Positions 8,628 through 18,120 of a DNA stretch of 64,000 bases are shown here, one piece after another (position 1 is the first letter of the stretch; every line of letters begins with the position of its first letter). The stretch lies in contig JBMHDH010000071.1 in the NCBI GenBank assembly GCA_049889495.1, forward strand, positions 12,818-76,817, written 5' to 3'. Below the pieces are notes generated by a model that ran no database searches, had not been told where the DNA came from, and was given only the letters and a program-made list of their open reading frames with translations. The DNA is from UBA685 sp049889495. Lineage in GTDB: Bacteria > Pseudomonadota > Alphaproteobacteria > Puniceispirillales > Puniceispirillaceae. Position numbers and translations under genes: made by a program.

Positions 8628-8906
8628 CTATTCTGATGCGTCATCAGAAATATCATAGATGATGAACCCACTGCCATCTTCGGTTTTTTCATACCGATAC
8701 GCAGATGATTTAAAATCATCTTGAAAACTCGCTTCAAAACCATTTATCACAGCGCTAATTTCGCTTTCCAGAAACGCCCAAGCATCCCGCCCATATTCCT
8801 CTAGGCTAAGGTCTTCACTGACATCATCTTGAAATTCAACAACACCACCGCTTGGGTAATCATCTTGCGGCGCATCATATGATATGGCGCGAATAAAAAT
8901 ATTCAT
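8628..8906 (-). CDS. Small acidic hypothetical protein downstream of glmS
   Basis: 92 residues, strongly acidic (many Asp/Glu, SDDASE at the end), no signal peptide or membrane segment. I do not recognise the family. It is likely real: a strong AAAGGAGG ribosome site sits six bases before the ATG, and it follows glmS by only 27 bases on the same strand, so it is probably cotranscribed with it. Predicted secondary structure by eye alternates strands and a helix (EEYGRDAWAFLESEISAVI). It may be a small cytosolic regulator or binding protein, but there is no direct evidence for any function. Confidence 0.7.
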   Translation of the reverse strand: MNIFIRAISYDAPQDDYPSGGVVEFQDDVSEDLSLEEYGRDAWAFLESEISAVINGFEASFQDDFKSSAYRYEKTEDGSGFIIYDISDDASE

Positions 8907-8933
8907 GACCTGCCTCCTTTACTCACCCGAAAC

Positions 8934-10754
8934 CTACTCAACCGTCACACTTTTGGCGAGGTTGCGCGGTTGGTCCACATCTGTGCCTTTTTCAGACGCG
9001 GTCAAATAGGCCAAAATTTGTGTTGGAATTGTCAAAATAAAGGGAAGTAAATAATCATCACAATCTGGCAAGGCGCAAGCATGGCTTGCAAAATCCACAT
9101 CATCAATGACCGCTTGGCTTGATAATAAGATGATATCCGCGCCTCTGGCCTGTGCTTCTTTCAAATTAGAAATCACCTTTTGCGACAGGCTATCTGCGCC
9201 AAGCAGGCTGACCACAGGCAAGCCATCTTCGATCAAGGCGATGGGCCCATGCTTCATTTCGCCTGCTGCAAAACCTTCCGCATGAATATAGGATAATTCT
9301 TTCAGCTTCAATGCGCCTTCTAGGGCCACAGGGAACAAGCTGTCACGTCCCAAGAACAGACAAGATGTGGCTTTTGACAAACGATGCGCGATGGGCCGCA
9401 AATCTTCAAATAACCCCAAAGATTTACCAATCATAGATGGCAAGCTTTGCATCTTCTCATGCATCTCTTTGGCGGTGGCCTGATCCAGCGTGCCTTTGGC
9501 TCTGCCAAGAGAGATGGCCAGCGCAAGCAAGGCGGTTAATTGTGCAGTAAAGGCTTTGGTTGACGCCACCCCAATTTCAGGCCCTGCTCTGGTTGGCAAT
9601 ATATGATCTGCCTCTCTGGCAATGGTGGAATGATCCACATTGACAAGGCCAATGGTTTGCAGGCCATTTTCTGCGGCATGGCGCATCGCCATCAGCGTAT
9701 CAAGGCTTTCCCCTGATTGCGAAATGGCAACCGCATGGCTGATATGGCTGGTCACGGGCGAGCGATACCGATATTCAGATGCAACCTCAACGATCACAGG
9801 CACACCAGCTAATTTTTCAATCCAATAACGCCCAACTTGGCCTGCATAATTGGATGTGCCAGCTGCCAAAAACACCAATCCTTTAACCTCTTGCAACGCC
9901 TCATCTATAAAGCCAGCTGTCAAAAGCCCTGTTTCATCTGTCATTGCCGATAAGGTATGCGCAACCGCATCTGGCTGTTCATGGATTTCTTTTTCCATAA
10001 AGTGGCGATACCCGCCTTTGCTGACCAAGCCTGGGCTTGCGGCCACAATCACTTCTTCGCGATTGGCAAGCTGATTATCTCCATCATAAATGTCTGCGCC
10101 ATCTTGGCGAATAATGCCATAATCATGATCTTTTAGGTAAATCACACGGCGCGTTTTATTTGACATTGCCATGGCATCACTTGCCACAAAACACGCATCA
10201 TCTGCAAAGCCAATGGCCAAAGGTGACGCATTTCGGGCAACCAAGATACATTTCGCAAAATCCTTTACCAAAATCGCCAGAGCATACGCCCCTTCTAGGG
10301 CCGCCAAAAGAGATTGCATCACAGCTTGCGGCGTTGTTTCGCTTTTTAAGATTTCAACGCAAAGATGGCTGATCACCTCACTATCCGTATCAGACGCGAA
10401 AATATGCCCTTTTGCAGTTAACTCTTCACGAAGCGCACGGTAATTTTCAATGATGCCGTTATGGACCACAACAACACGATCAGATGCCAAATGCGGGTGT
10501 GCATTGGAATGGGTAACGCCGCCATGCGTGGCCCATCTTGTATGACCAATCCCCACATGCCCTTCGCAATCCTTATCAGCAAGGCTGTCGATCAAATTAT
10601 GCAATTTGCCAACCGCCTTATCCACCGTGATCACATCGTCATGAAGCAAAGCAATGCCAGAGCTGTCATAGCCCCGATATTCCAGCCTTTTCAGACCATC
10701 AATCAGCAATTCTGCGCTATTTCCAGCCCCAATATGTCCTACGATCCCGCACAT
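8934..10754 (-). CDS. glmS: Glutamine--fructose-6-phosphate aminotransferase (isomerizing)
   Basis: 606 residues, the normal length. It makes glucosamine-6-phosphate from fructose-6-phosphate and glutamine, the first step towards UDP-GlcNAc for peptidoglycan and LPS. The N-terminal glutaminase begins MCGIVGHIG, with Cys2 as the nucleophile after Met removal, and LEYRGYDSSG follows. GHTRWATHG is also present. Two SIS domains form the isomerase half (AISQSGESLDTL, then FLGRDSLFPVALEGALKLKE), and the C-terminus DQPRNLAKSVTVE is diagnostic. It is divergent from glmU, next in the pathway, across about 160 bases. I see no glmS ribozyme in that gap, as expected outside Firmicutes. Confidence 0.97.
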   Translation of the reverse strand: MCGIVGHIGAGNSAELLIDGLKRLEYRGYDSSGIALLHDDVITVDKAVGKLHNLIDSLADKDCEGHVGIGHTRWATHGGVTHSNAHPHLASDRVVVVHNGIIENYRALREELTAKGHIFASDTDSEVISHLCVEILKSETTPQAVMQSLLAALEGAYALAILVKDFAKCILVARNASPLAIGFADDACFVASDAMAMSNKTRRVIYLKDHDYGIIRQDGADIYDGDNQLANREEVIVAASPGLVSKGGYRHFMEKEIHEQPDAVAHTLSAMTDETGLLTAGFIDEALQEVKGLVFLAAGTSNYAGQVGRYWIEKLAGVPVIVEVASEYRYRSPVTSHISHAVAISQSGESLDTLMAMRHAAENGLQTIGLVNVDHSTIAREADHILPTRAGPEIGVASTKAFTAQLTALLALAISLGRAKGTLDQATAKEMHEKMQSLPSMIGKSLGLFEDLRPIAHRLSKATSCLFLGRDSLFPVALEGALKLKELSYIHAEGFAAGEMKHGPIALIEDGLPVVSLLGADSLSQKVISNLKEAQARGADIILLSSQAVIDDVDFASHACALPDCDDYLLPFILTIPTQILAYLTASEKGTDVDQPRNLAKSVTVE

Positions 10755-10918
10755 AGCTGTATTCCTTGCTTCAATTCTTCACCGATAAATGACGGCGCCT
10801 AGCCTGTCAAAACATCATCACTCATAGTCTTATTTGTGATACCCAATTCATCATCAAATGACCAGCCTTATGCGAAAATCTTTTGAAAAAGCAGCTGGCA
10901 ATGCTTATAAGAAAAGAC

Positions 10919-12262
10919 ATGGAAAAGCCTCATAAATTTAATGGTTACATCTTGGCTGCGGGACATGGCACCAGAATGCGTTCATCACTTGCCAAACCAC
11001 TTCATCAGGTGGGTGGTATCGCGATGCTTGGATGGGTGATTGAAACGGCGCAAAAAGCAGGGGCAGACCAGCTATGCGTTGTGACCTCTACAAAAAATGA
11101 TCAAGTCGCAGATTATGTGAAAAAAACCTATCCTGCTTTGATCACAGCGCGCCAAGAACAAGCCCTCGGCACGGGGCATGCGACGCGAACGGCCCATCAA
11201 GCCATTCCCCAAAATGATAAACCCATCTTGGTGTTATTTGGTGATACTCCGCTTGTAACAGCAGAGACCTGCCAACGCATGATTGCCCGCATTGTCCAAG
11301 GTGAAGATGTGGTCGTGCTTGGGTTTGAACCTGATAACCCCACTGGCTATGGCCGTTTGAAATGTGATGAAGATGGCATGATCACAGCCATCATTGAAGA
11401 CGCAGATGCCAGCGAAGATGACAAAGCCATCGCGCTTGTCAATGCGGGTGTCATGGCCCTATCTGCCAAGGCGGCCTCACATTATTTATCTGCTATTTCG
11501 AACGATAACGCCCAAAAAGAATATTATTTAACGGATATTGTGGCGATTGCACGCGCGGATCATAACAAGGTCGGCTATGTTACAGCTTCAGAAGATGAAG
11601 TGCGCGGGGTCAATAGCCGCAATGATCTAGCAGAGGTTGAGGCACTCTTGCAAAACCGCCTTCGCCGCAACGTCATGGCATCTGGCGTCACACTGCAAGC
11701 CCCAGAAACTGTGTTCTTAAGCGGTGATGCGATTATCGAAGAAGATGTCACCATTGAACCTCATGTGGTGATTGGCAAAGGCTGTGTGATCAAAACAGGC
11801 GCCATCCTCAAGGCCTTTTCGCATATTGAGGGTGCCATCCTTGGCAAACACACCGTAATCGGCCCTTATGCGCGCTTACGCCCTGGCACAGAGCTTGGCG
11901 ATCATGTCAAAATTGGTAATTTTGTTGAAATCAAAAAGAGCCAATTCGAAGATGGTGCCAAAGCTAATCATCTCTCTTATATCGGGGATGCCTTTGTTGG
12001 TGAAAAATCCAATATTGGGGCTGGCACAATCACCTGCAATTATGATGGCTATGACAAATTCAAAACCACCATTGGCAAAGGCGCCTTTATCGGCTCAAAC
12101 ACGGCCCTTGTTGCCCCTGTAACCATTGGCGAAGGGGCCATAATTGGCGCAGGGTCAACCATCACAAAATCCGTGACTGATAATGATTTATCCTTAACAC
12201 GCGCCCCTCAAAAAACACTGCCAAAAGGCGGCACATCGTTTCGCGCAAGAAAAGGCAAATAA
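10919..12262 (+). CDS. glmU: Bifunctional UDP-GlcNAc pyrophosphorylase / GlcN-1-P acetyltransferase
   Basis: 447 residues from the ATG at 10919; TTG at 10883 and ATG at 10901 are other in-frame starts, so the N-terminus is uncertain by up to 12 residues. The N-terminal nucleotidyltransferase has LAAGHGTRMRSSLAKPLHQ and the UTP/Mg loop FGDTPLV; the C-terminal half is a left-handed beta-helix of hexapeptide repeats with the acetyltransferase segment near NIGAGTITCNYDGYDK. It acetylates glucosamine-1-phosphate and then forms UDP-GlcNAc. It is divergent from glmS and only two bases separate it from hldE, so it is operonic with hldE. Confidence 0.96.
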   Translation: MEKPHKFNGYILAAGHGTRMRSSLAKPLHQVGGIAMLGWVIETAQKAGADQLCVVTSTKNDQVADYVKKTYPALITARQEQALGTGHATRTAHQAIPQNDKPILVLFGDTPLVTAETCQRMIARIVQGEDVVVLGFEPDNPTGYGRLKCDEDGMITAIIEDADASEDDKAIALVNAGVMALSAKAASHYLSAISNDNAQKEYYLTDIVAIARADHNKVGYVTASEDEVRGVNSRNDLAEVEALLQNRLRRNVMASGVTLQAPETVFLSGDAIIEEDVTIEPHVVIGKGCVIKTGAILKAFSHIEGAILGKHTVIGPYARLRPGTELGDHVKIGNFVEIKKSQFEDGAKANHLSYIGDAFVGEKSNIGAGTITCNYDGYDKFKTTIGKGAFIGSNTALVAPVTIGEGAIIGAGSTITKSVTDNDLSLTRAPQKTLPKGGTSFRARKGK

Positions 12263-12264
12263 TC

Positions 12265-13707
12265 ATGGCAATGATGGCACAAAACGCAGCGTCTCTTTTA
12301 AATGATATTTGCGGCAAGCGTATCATGGTCATTGGTGATGTGATGCTAGACCGCTTTGTAGATGGAGCTGTCAAACGCATTTCTCCAGAAGCCCCTGTGC
12401 CTGTCTTAAGCGATATGAAGACCACTTCCATGCCAGGTGGTGCGGCCAATGTGGCACGCAACCTCAGCCAATTAGGGGTAGCCTGTCATTTATTTGGTGT
12501 CGTCGGCAAAGATGCCTCAGCTGATGAGCTGGCCGCGCAATTACAAGATATTCCAGATTTGTCACTCAGCTTGCTTGAAAGCTCCGATCGGCCAACCACA
12601 ACCAAAACACGCTTTCGCTCTGGCGCGCAACAAATTTTGCGAATTGATGATGAAATCACAACACCCCTATCAGACGAAGACAGCCAAAAATTGATCACAA
12701 TGGTTGGGGAAGCTTTGCCAAATTGTGATCTGGTTATTTTATCAGATTATGCCAAAGGGTGCTTGTCACATGATGTGATTGCAGAGGTGATAAAGACCGC
12801 CAAACTGCATGATATCCCAACCATCATTGATCCGAAATCAGATGATTTCTCCAAATATCAAGGCGGGTTTCTTGTCACGCCAAATCTGTCAGAGCTTGTG
12901 GGCGCGGCAGGCCTAGAAGCGTTAGATGATACAACCATTCAACAAGCGGCTAAGAGCTTGGCAAATCATCATGATATTTCCTATATTTTGACGACCCTAT
13001 CGGCCAGAGGCATGCGTCTTGATGGGACCGAAACCAGCTTGGCCATCCCGTCGATTGCCAAAGATGTGTTTGATGTCTCAGGCGCAGGTGACACCGTTGT
13101 TGCCTCTCTTGCTGCCGCCTATAGCGCGGGCGCATCACTGGAAGAGGCGATGATATTTGCCAATCAAGCCGCTAGCATTGTGGTATCCAAACCAGGAACA
13201 GCGGCCTATTGCGCGGGCGAGATGCTGGCAAGTTGTATGAATGAGGCAGAGCTTGATATCAGCACCACCTCTTGCCTTGCGCTTGTCAAAAGCTGGCGTG
13301 ATGCTGGCTTGCGCATTGGCTTTACCAATGGGTGTTTTGATTTGCTTCACCCAGGCCATTTGCATGTCTTGCGCCAAGCGAAAGCGCATTGTGACAAGCT
13401 GATTATCGGGCTTAATTCGGATGCCTCTGTTGCGGCGTTAAAAGGGCCGTCACGCCCCCTACAATCCCAGCAAGTCAGGGCACAAAACCTCAATCAATTC
13501 GATTTTTGCGATGCGGTTGTCGTCTTTGATGATGACACACCTGCCGCGCTGATTGACGCGATTATCCCTGATATTTTGATGAAGGGCGGCGATTACATTG
13601 CCGAGGAGATTGTCGGTTTTGATACAGTTACGAAAAATGGCGGTGATGTCCTGACCATCCCCTTATTGAAGGGTCATTCCACAACCGCCATTTTGAAACG
13701 TTCTTAA
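12265..13707 (+). CDS. hldE: Bifunctional heptose 7-phosphate kinase / heptose 1-phosphate adenylyltransferase
   Basis: 480 residues with both HldE domains fused. The N-terminal ribokinase-like domain (1 to about 315) has IMVIGDVMLDRF, PGGAANVARNL and the anion hole FDVSGAGDTVVASLAAA. The C-terminal nucleotidyltransferase (about 345-480) has GFTNGCFDLLHPGHLHVL, whose HPGH is the catalytic HxGH. The enzyme phosphorylates D-glycero-D-manno-heptose 7-phosphate and adenylylates the 1-phosphate to give ADP-heptose for LPS inner core. It shares a transcript with glmU and is convergent with the SbmA/BacA gene, 18 bases away. The GT9 enzyme at 2587-3495 could use the product. Confidence 0.96.
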   Translation: MAMMAQNAASLLNDICGKRIMVIGDVMLDRFVDGAVKRISPEAPVPVLSDMKTTSMPGGAANVARNLSQLGVACHLFGVVGKDASADELAAQLQDIPDLSLSLLESSDRPTTTKTRFRSGAQQILRIDDEITTPLSDEDSQKLITMVGEALPNCDLVILSDYAKGCLSHDVIAEVIKTAKLHDIPTIIDPKSDDFSKYQGGFLVTPNLSELVGAAGLEALDDTTIQQAAKSLANHHDISYILTTLSARGMRLDGTETSLAIPSIAKDVFDVSGAGDTVVASLAAAYSAGASLEEAMIFANQAASIVVSKPGTAAYCAGEMLASCMNEAELDISTTSCLALVKSWRDAGLRIGFTNGCFDLLHPGHLHVLRQAKAHCDKLIIGLNSDASVAALKGPSRPLQSQQVRAQNLNQFDFCDAVVVFDDDTPAALIDAIIPDILMKGGDYIAEEIVGFDTVTKNGGDVLTIPLLKGHSTTAILKRS

Positions 13708-13725
13708 AAACGCCTTTTGATGAGC

Positions 13726-14982
13726 TTAGCTATCTAGCTCAGCGCCTTTTTCCATAAATTCCTGATCAATTTGCGGCAAAGGCGCATCTGTCAATGTGGC
13801 CTCAAACGCTTGCAGACGTTTATAGATCGAGATTAATTCAATGATCGTGGTCCAGCTATTGACGAGGAATTGGAACGAATTTGATACCTGACCAAAAGCA
13901 GATAAGATCTGTGTCATGATACCAAATGTGATCTGGCCTGCGGCAATGGTTGGGATTAAGATCAAGGTCGCAAAAATATTATCTGTTTGCAGATATAAGC
14001 CGCGCGCCACATTGAAATACATATAGTGGAAATAAATGCGGAAATAATTGCGACGCACATTGCTAAATAACTCTACCAAAGTTGGCGGGGTGGCACGCGT
14101 GTCATCATCTTCACCATAAACCAGCTCTTTACGATAGGCCGCCTCAACACGTTGGTTTCTAAATTGCAGGCCAGGAAGCTTAATCCCCACAATTGCCAAC
14201 AAAGCTGTACCAAATAACGCCCAGAAGATCGCCGCTGTCACAAGCGGTGCAGGTATCGCGCCCACAAATGGCAATTCATTGACATGAACGGACAGACTTA
14301 ACAACACAGGCAAAAACGCAAATAACGTCATCACCGAATCAACAATATTGACGCCTAGCCCTTCCATAATCCCTGCAAAGCGCATGGTATCTTCTTGGAT
14401 ACGCTGTGATGCCCCCTCGATATGGCGCAACCTTTTCCAATGTGATGTATAGAAATCATTCATCGCTGTCCGCCAGCGGAAGATATAATGCGAGACGAAA
14501 AAGCGTGTCATCACATAAACCACCATCCACACAGAGGCAATTTCAAAGAAGGTGACAATCAAACCCATTAATTCAGAAACAGGCACGCTTTCTTCCCCAC
14601 CAAGCGCGGTTTGAAGACGGTCATAAAATGGGCGATACCAATTATTGATCGCCACAGATACCTGAACGGAAAAATAGGTTGAAAACAGTATTAAGATCGA
14701 ACCTGCCAGTGACCATAACTGCCAGCGGTGCGGGCTAAAGCGGAACCAAAAGCCACAGAACATGGCACAAATGGCAAAGAAATACAGATAAAACCATAAA
14801 AATTCGGCGGTGACGAAATACCCAAGGCCGATAATGGCTGGCGTGCCTTCTTCCGCAAATTGAAAGCCAAGGGCCGCGCCGATATCTTGACCAATGCTAT
14901 ACCACACACTGACTACAATAATGGCCCAAATTACGGCACTTGTGAAAAGCAATTTTGGCCGTGGAAAAAACGATTCAAACAT
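13726..14982 (-). CDS. SbmA/BacA-family peptide transporter
   Basis: 418 residues; an inner-membrane protein with about eight hydrophobic segments and no ATPase domain, matching SbmA/BacA in length and in segments such as NNWYRPFYDRLQTAL near residue 111 and RWRTAMNDFYTSHWKRLRHI near residue 168. Family members import proline-rich peptides and other bulky molecules by proton motive force; in rhizobia and Brucella BacA affects lipid A and host survival. An AGGAG ribosome site precedes the ATG. It follows rodA by 22 bases on the same strand, suggesting it is the last gene of the mre-rod operon, an uncommon placement. Natural substrate unknown. Confidence 0.88.
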   Translation of the reverse strand: MFESFFPRPKLLFTSAVIWAIIVVSVWYSIGQDIGAALGFQFAEEGTPAIIGLGYFVTAEFLWFYLYFFAICAMFCGFWFRFSPHRWQLWSLAGSILILFSTYFSVQVSVAINNWYRPFYDRLQTALGGEESVPVSELMGLIVTFFEIASVWMVVYVMTRFFVSHYIFRWRTAMNDFYTSHWKRLRHIEGASQRIQEDTMRFAGIMEGLGVNIVDSVMTLFAFLPVLLSLSVHVNELPFVGAIPAPLVTAAIFWALFGTALLAIVGIKLPGLQFRNQRVEAAYRKELVYGEDDDTRATPPTLVELFSNVRRNYFRIYFHYMYFNVARGLYLQTDNIFATLILIPTIAAGQITFGIMTQILSAFGQVSNSFQFLVNSWTTIIELISIYKRLQAFEATLTDAPLPQIDQEFMEKGAELDS

Positions 14983-15004
14983 TCTGAACTCCTGTTCTGC
15001 GTCA

Positions 15005-16126
15005 CTAGCGTCTTACATGTAATCGCAAATCTTCATCTTCTAAATCACTATTCAATGCCATGGCATTCACCAGCCCAAGCGCAAGGAATATAGTTAACAT
15101 GGCTGTTCCCCCATAGGAAATCAACGGCAAAGGCACACCAACAACGGGCACAAGCCCTGTCACCATCGCCACATTCACAAAAACATATAAGAACAACATG
15201 CCGCTGACCCCCGTACAAATCAGCCGCCCAAAGCGATGTTGAATTTGCCAGCTTAAGCGCAAAACAGAATAAAAGATCATGAAATAGATCGCCAAAATAA
15301 CAAGATTGCCAATCAAGCCAAATTCCTCACCAATCATGGTAAAGACAAAATCGGTTTGTTTTTCGGGCAAATAATTTAATTGGCTTTGCGAGCCCATCAA
15401 AAACCCTTTGCCAAATAAACCACCAGAGCCAAGCGCAATTTTTGATTGGGTAATCTGGAACCCTGCCCCTAACAAATCATCTTGCGGGTTAAAGAATGTC
15501 AAAATGCGCTGTTTTTGATAATCATAAAGGTTCATCCATAAGATCGGCAAAGATGCCAAAGCCCCCATGCCCAAAATCGTGACATAAAGATAAGGGATAC
15601 CAGCGGCAAAAATCACAATCAGACCGCCAAGCAAAATCATCAAGGATGTGCCAAGATCAGGCTGGATCAAGACCAGCGCAAAAGGCAAGGCCACCATCAC
15701 AAATGCTGGGATATAGGTTAAAAAGGACTGTAATTGTTCAGGTGTTCGGTCTGAAAAATACCGCGCCAATGCCAGCACCACCGCTAGTTTTGCAGGTTCA
15801 GATGGTTGAAAATTCAATGGGCCAATAGCAATCCATCTGGTTGCCCCTTGCCCCACGCCAATCACTTGTAATGCCACCAGCACAATCAAAGCCGCAATCA
15901 ACACAAGATAGGCGGATTGGTGAATAAATCGGATCGGGATGACCAACACGCTGACCATTAAAAACACACCAAAGGCAGCGCGGATGATGTGACGTTCTGC
16001 CCACGGGCTCCAAGAGCCTTGCGAGGCAGAAAACAACGCCAATGCCCCAATGGCAGATAACAACAACACAAAAGCAATCGTCAGCCAAGGAAGGGTTAAT
16101 ATTCGGTTTATAACAGGCCGCATCAT
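15005..16126 (-). CDS. rodA: Peptidoglycan glycosyltransferase RodA (SEDS family)
   Basis: 373 residues with about ten membrane spans, the SEDS polymerase of the elongasome. Characteristic stretches are GPLNFQPSEPAKLAVVLALA near residue 101-120, PDLGTSLMILLGG near residue 157 and LPLISYGGTAML near the C-terminus. It polymerises lipid II glycan strands at the lateral wall in a complex with PBP2. The start overlaps the end of mrdA by four bases (ATGA), a sign of translational coupling. Length is normal. The gene belongs to the block mreB-mreC-mreD-mrdA-rodA. Confidence 0.95.
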   Translation of the reverse strand: MMRPVINRILTLPWLTIAFVLLLSAIGALALFSASQGSWSPWAERHIIRAAFGVFLMVSVLVIPIRFIHQSAYLVLIAALIVLVALQVIGVGQGATRWIAIGPLNFQPSEPAKLAVVLALARYFSDRTPEQLQSFLTYIPAFVMVALPFALVLIQPDLGTSLMILLGGLIVIFAAGIPYLYVTILGMGALASLPILWMNLYDYQKQRILTFFNPQDDLLGAGFQITQSKIALGSGGLFGKGFLMGSQSQLNYLPEKQTDFVFTMIGEEFGLIGNLVILAIYFMIFYSVLRLSWQIQHRFGRLICTGVSGMLFLYVFVNVAMVTGLVPVVGVPLPLISYGGTAMLTIFLALGLVNAMALNSDLEDEDLRLHVRR

Positions 16127-18069
16127 ACCCCCCTTATTTTGATGGTCTGCGCCAGAATATCACGCGCAATCGGGGCCGCCATTGACGAGCCACTGCCGCC
16201 ATGTTCAACCACCACCACAGCGGCATAGCGCGGATTTTTACGCGGCGCATAGGCTACGAATAACGCATGATCACGCTCTTTCCATGGCCGATCAATATTA
16301 TCAATAATCCCTGCTTCACGTTGTTCTTTGGTAATGCGTTTGACCTGTACTGTGCCTGTTTTACCAGCAATGCCATAATCATCTAAATCATAACGGCGCG
16401 CGGTGCCAAGTCGGCCGATCATGACATCTTCCATCCCTTTTTTCACAACGCGAAGCACCGATTTTGAAATGTTCAATGGTGCAAATTCTGGCTCAGCTTC
16501 ATCATGTAAGAACATACGCGGCCTAATGGCTTTACTGCCATCAGCAAGACGCGCGGTCATCACGGCCAATTGCAAGGGTGTGGTTAACACAAACCCTTGA
16601 CCAATACCTGCAACAATCGTCTCACCAGGGGTCCAGACTGTCCCTCTTTCATTCTTTTTCCAATCGCGATTGGGGATAATACCAAGCTTTTCATAAGGCA
16701 GATCCAACCCAGATGGCAGCCCTAGCCCCAATCGTTTGGCCATATCATGAATACGATTAATGCCAACTTTTAAGGCCACATCATAAAAGAACACATCACA
16801 AGATCTCTCCAAGGCCTGCATGATATTTAATGATTGATGCCCTTCATCGAACCAACAATGAAATTTGCGATCACCAAATTCCATATGACCTTTACAAGTG
16901 ACACGTGTTTTTGATGATATAACCCCTGCTTCAAGCGCCGCTGCTGCCACCACCATTTTAAAGGTGGATCCTGGGGCATAAAGCCCTGAAATCGCGCGGT
17001 TCAATAAAGGTGTACGCGGATGAGATGACAGCCGCTTCCAATCACGGCTTAATAAACGTTCAGAGAATTGATTGGGATCATAAGAGGGCGCAGATACCAT
17101 CGCGACCACATCCCCATTTTTGATATCCATGACAATCGCAGAGCCTGATTCCCCAGGCACAAACCTGTCTTTTTCATCTTTTAAGACAAGATTATCACCT
17201 GTTGCGAAATGCGCGCGCAATTCTTCATTTTTATTCAAGGCTGATTGGATATCGGCGGTATTTTTGACAATATCAGAGCGCCCTTTGCGCAATCTTTCAT
17301 AGGCAAAGGCTTGAATTTCCATGTTCAAAGTCAGCTTGGCATCTGCGCCTTGTTCAGGATGGCTGTCATTGATGATACGCACAGCTTTCCCACGCGAATT
17401 AATCTCAATCCGATCAAGGCCAGGTTCACCGCGCAAATGTTGTTCAAGCGCATATTCCACACCAACCTTGCCTGTGCGGATATCTGGCAATCTGCCCCAA
17501 GAAGGATCATCATCCAATTCACGCGGCGTCACAGGCGACACATAGCCAGTGATATGGCCTGTCAAATGCGCCTGCGGATAAATACGACGATATCTTTTTG
17601 AAAATGCCACCCCATTAATTAACGGGCTACGAATGGCCAAGCGTGACAAATCACGCTGTGTTAACTCTTCTTTCACCGTAATTGGCAAGAAGCGAGGCTG
17701 GGTTTCAGCTATTTTTAAAATCTCGACAATTTTGGGAGCAGGCAAATCAATGATTGTGGCAAGTCGAACCAAAACTTGGCGTAAATTCCCTGCATTAGAC
17801 GGGGTGATGCTTAAAGAATAGGTTTCGGTATTGCCTGCCAATAATCGATTGGCTGAATCAAAAATACGCCCTCTGGCTGGCGTGACTTTGCGTGTGTTGA
17901 ATTGATTGGAATCTGATAATTTTGACCAGCCAGCATTTTGGGCAATTTGCAATTGATATAAACGCCCTGCCAATAACAGGCCAAATAAAGTCTGACCACC
18001 GCCAATTAAAAGATTGCGGCGTGACATTCTGCCAAGCAGTTCTTTTTTTAATTTACGCTTATTCTTCAT
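16123..18069 (-). CDS. mrdA: Penicillin-binding protein 2
   Basis: 648 residues, a class B PBP. A single N-terminal membrane anchor (about 18-40, NLLIGGGQTLFGLLLAGRLY) precedes the dimerisation domain and the transpeptidase. The catalytic SxxK motif is STFK within LYAPGSTFKM, the second motif is SCD in ERSCDVFF, and the KTG box is AGKTGTVQV. It cross-links peptidoglycan during cell elongation together with RodA. The gene follows mreD by 51 bases and overlaps rodA by four bases. All three penicilloyl-enzyme motifs are intact, so the enzyme should be active and beta-lactam sensitive. Confidence 0.96.
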   Translation of the reverse strand: MKNKRKLKKELLGRMSRRNLLIGGGQTLFGLLLAGRLYQLQIAQNAGWSKLSDSNQFNTRKVTPARGRIFDSANRLLAGNTETYSLSITPSNAGNLRQVLVRLATIIDLPAPKIVEILKIAETQPRFLPITVKEELTQRDLSRLAIRSPLINGVAFSKRYRRIYPQAHLTGHITGYVSPVTPRELDDDPSWGRLPDIRTGKVGVEYALEQHLRGEPGLDRIEINSRGKAVRIINDSHPEQGADAKLTLNMEIQAFAYERLRKGRSDIVKNTADIQSALNKNEELRAHFATGDNLVLKDEKDRFVPGESGSAIVMDIKNGDVVAMVSAPSYDPNQFSERLLSRDWKRLSSHPRTPLLNRAISGLYAPGSTFKMVVAAAALEAGVISSKTRVTCKGHMEFGDRKFHCWFDEGHQSLNIMQALERSCDVFFYDVALKVGINRIHDMAKRLGLGLPSGLDLPYEKLGIIPNRDWKKNERGTVWTPGETIVAGIGQGFVLTTPLQLAVMTARLADGSKAIRPRMFLHDEAEPEFAPLNISKSVLRVVKKGMEDVMIGRLGTARRYDLDDYGIAGKTGTVQVKRITKEQREAGIIDNIDRPWKERDHALFVAYAPRKNPRYAAVVVVEHGGSGSSMAAPIARDILAQTIKIRGV

Positions 18070-18120
18070 ACCCTTGTCACTGAGCCTTTTATAAGTATTA
18101 CCTAATCAAGACCCCTGCCC

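Noticed and set aside
9640..10802. Plus-strand ORFs across glmS
   Set aside because: They are antisense shadows of a clear glmS gene with intact motifs.
10755..10918. glmS ribozyme or riboswitch in the glmS-glmU gap
   Set aside because: I see no matching core structure, and the glmS ribozyme is a Firmicutes feature.
13700..13760. Terminator between hldE and the SbmA/BacA gene
   Set aside because: TGAGCT/AGCTCA can form six base pairs but the loop is nine bases and the following T-run is interrupted; too weak to call.
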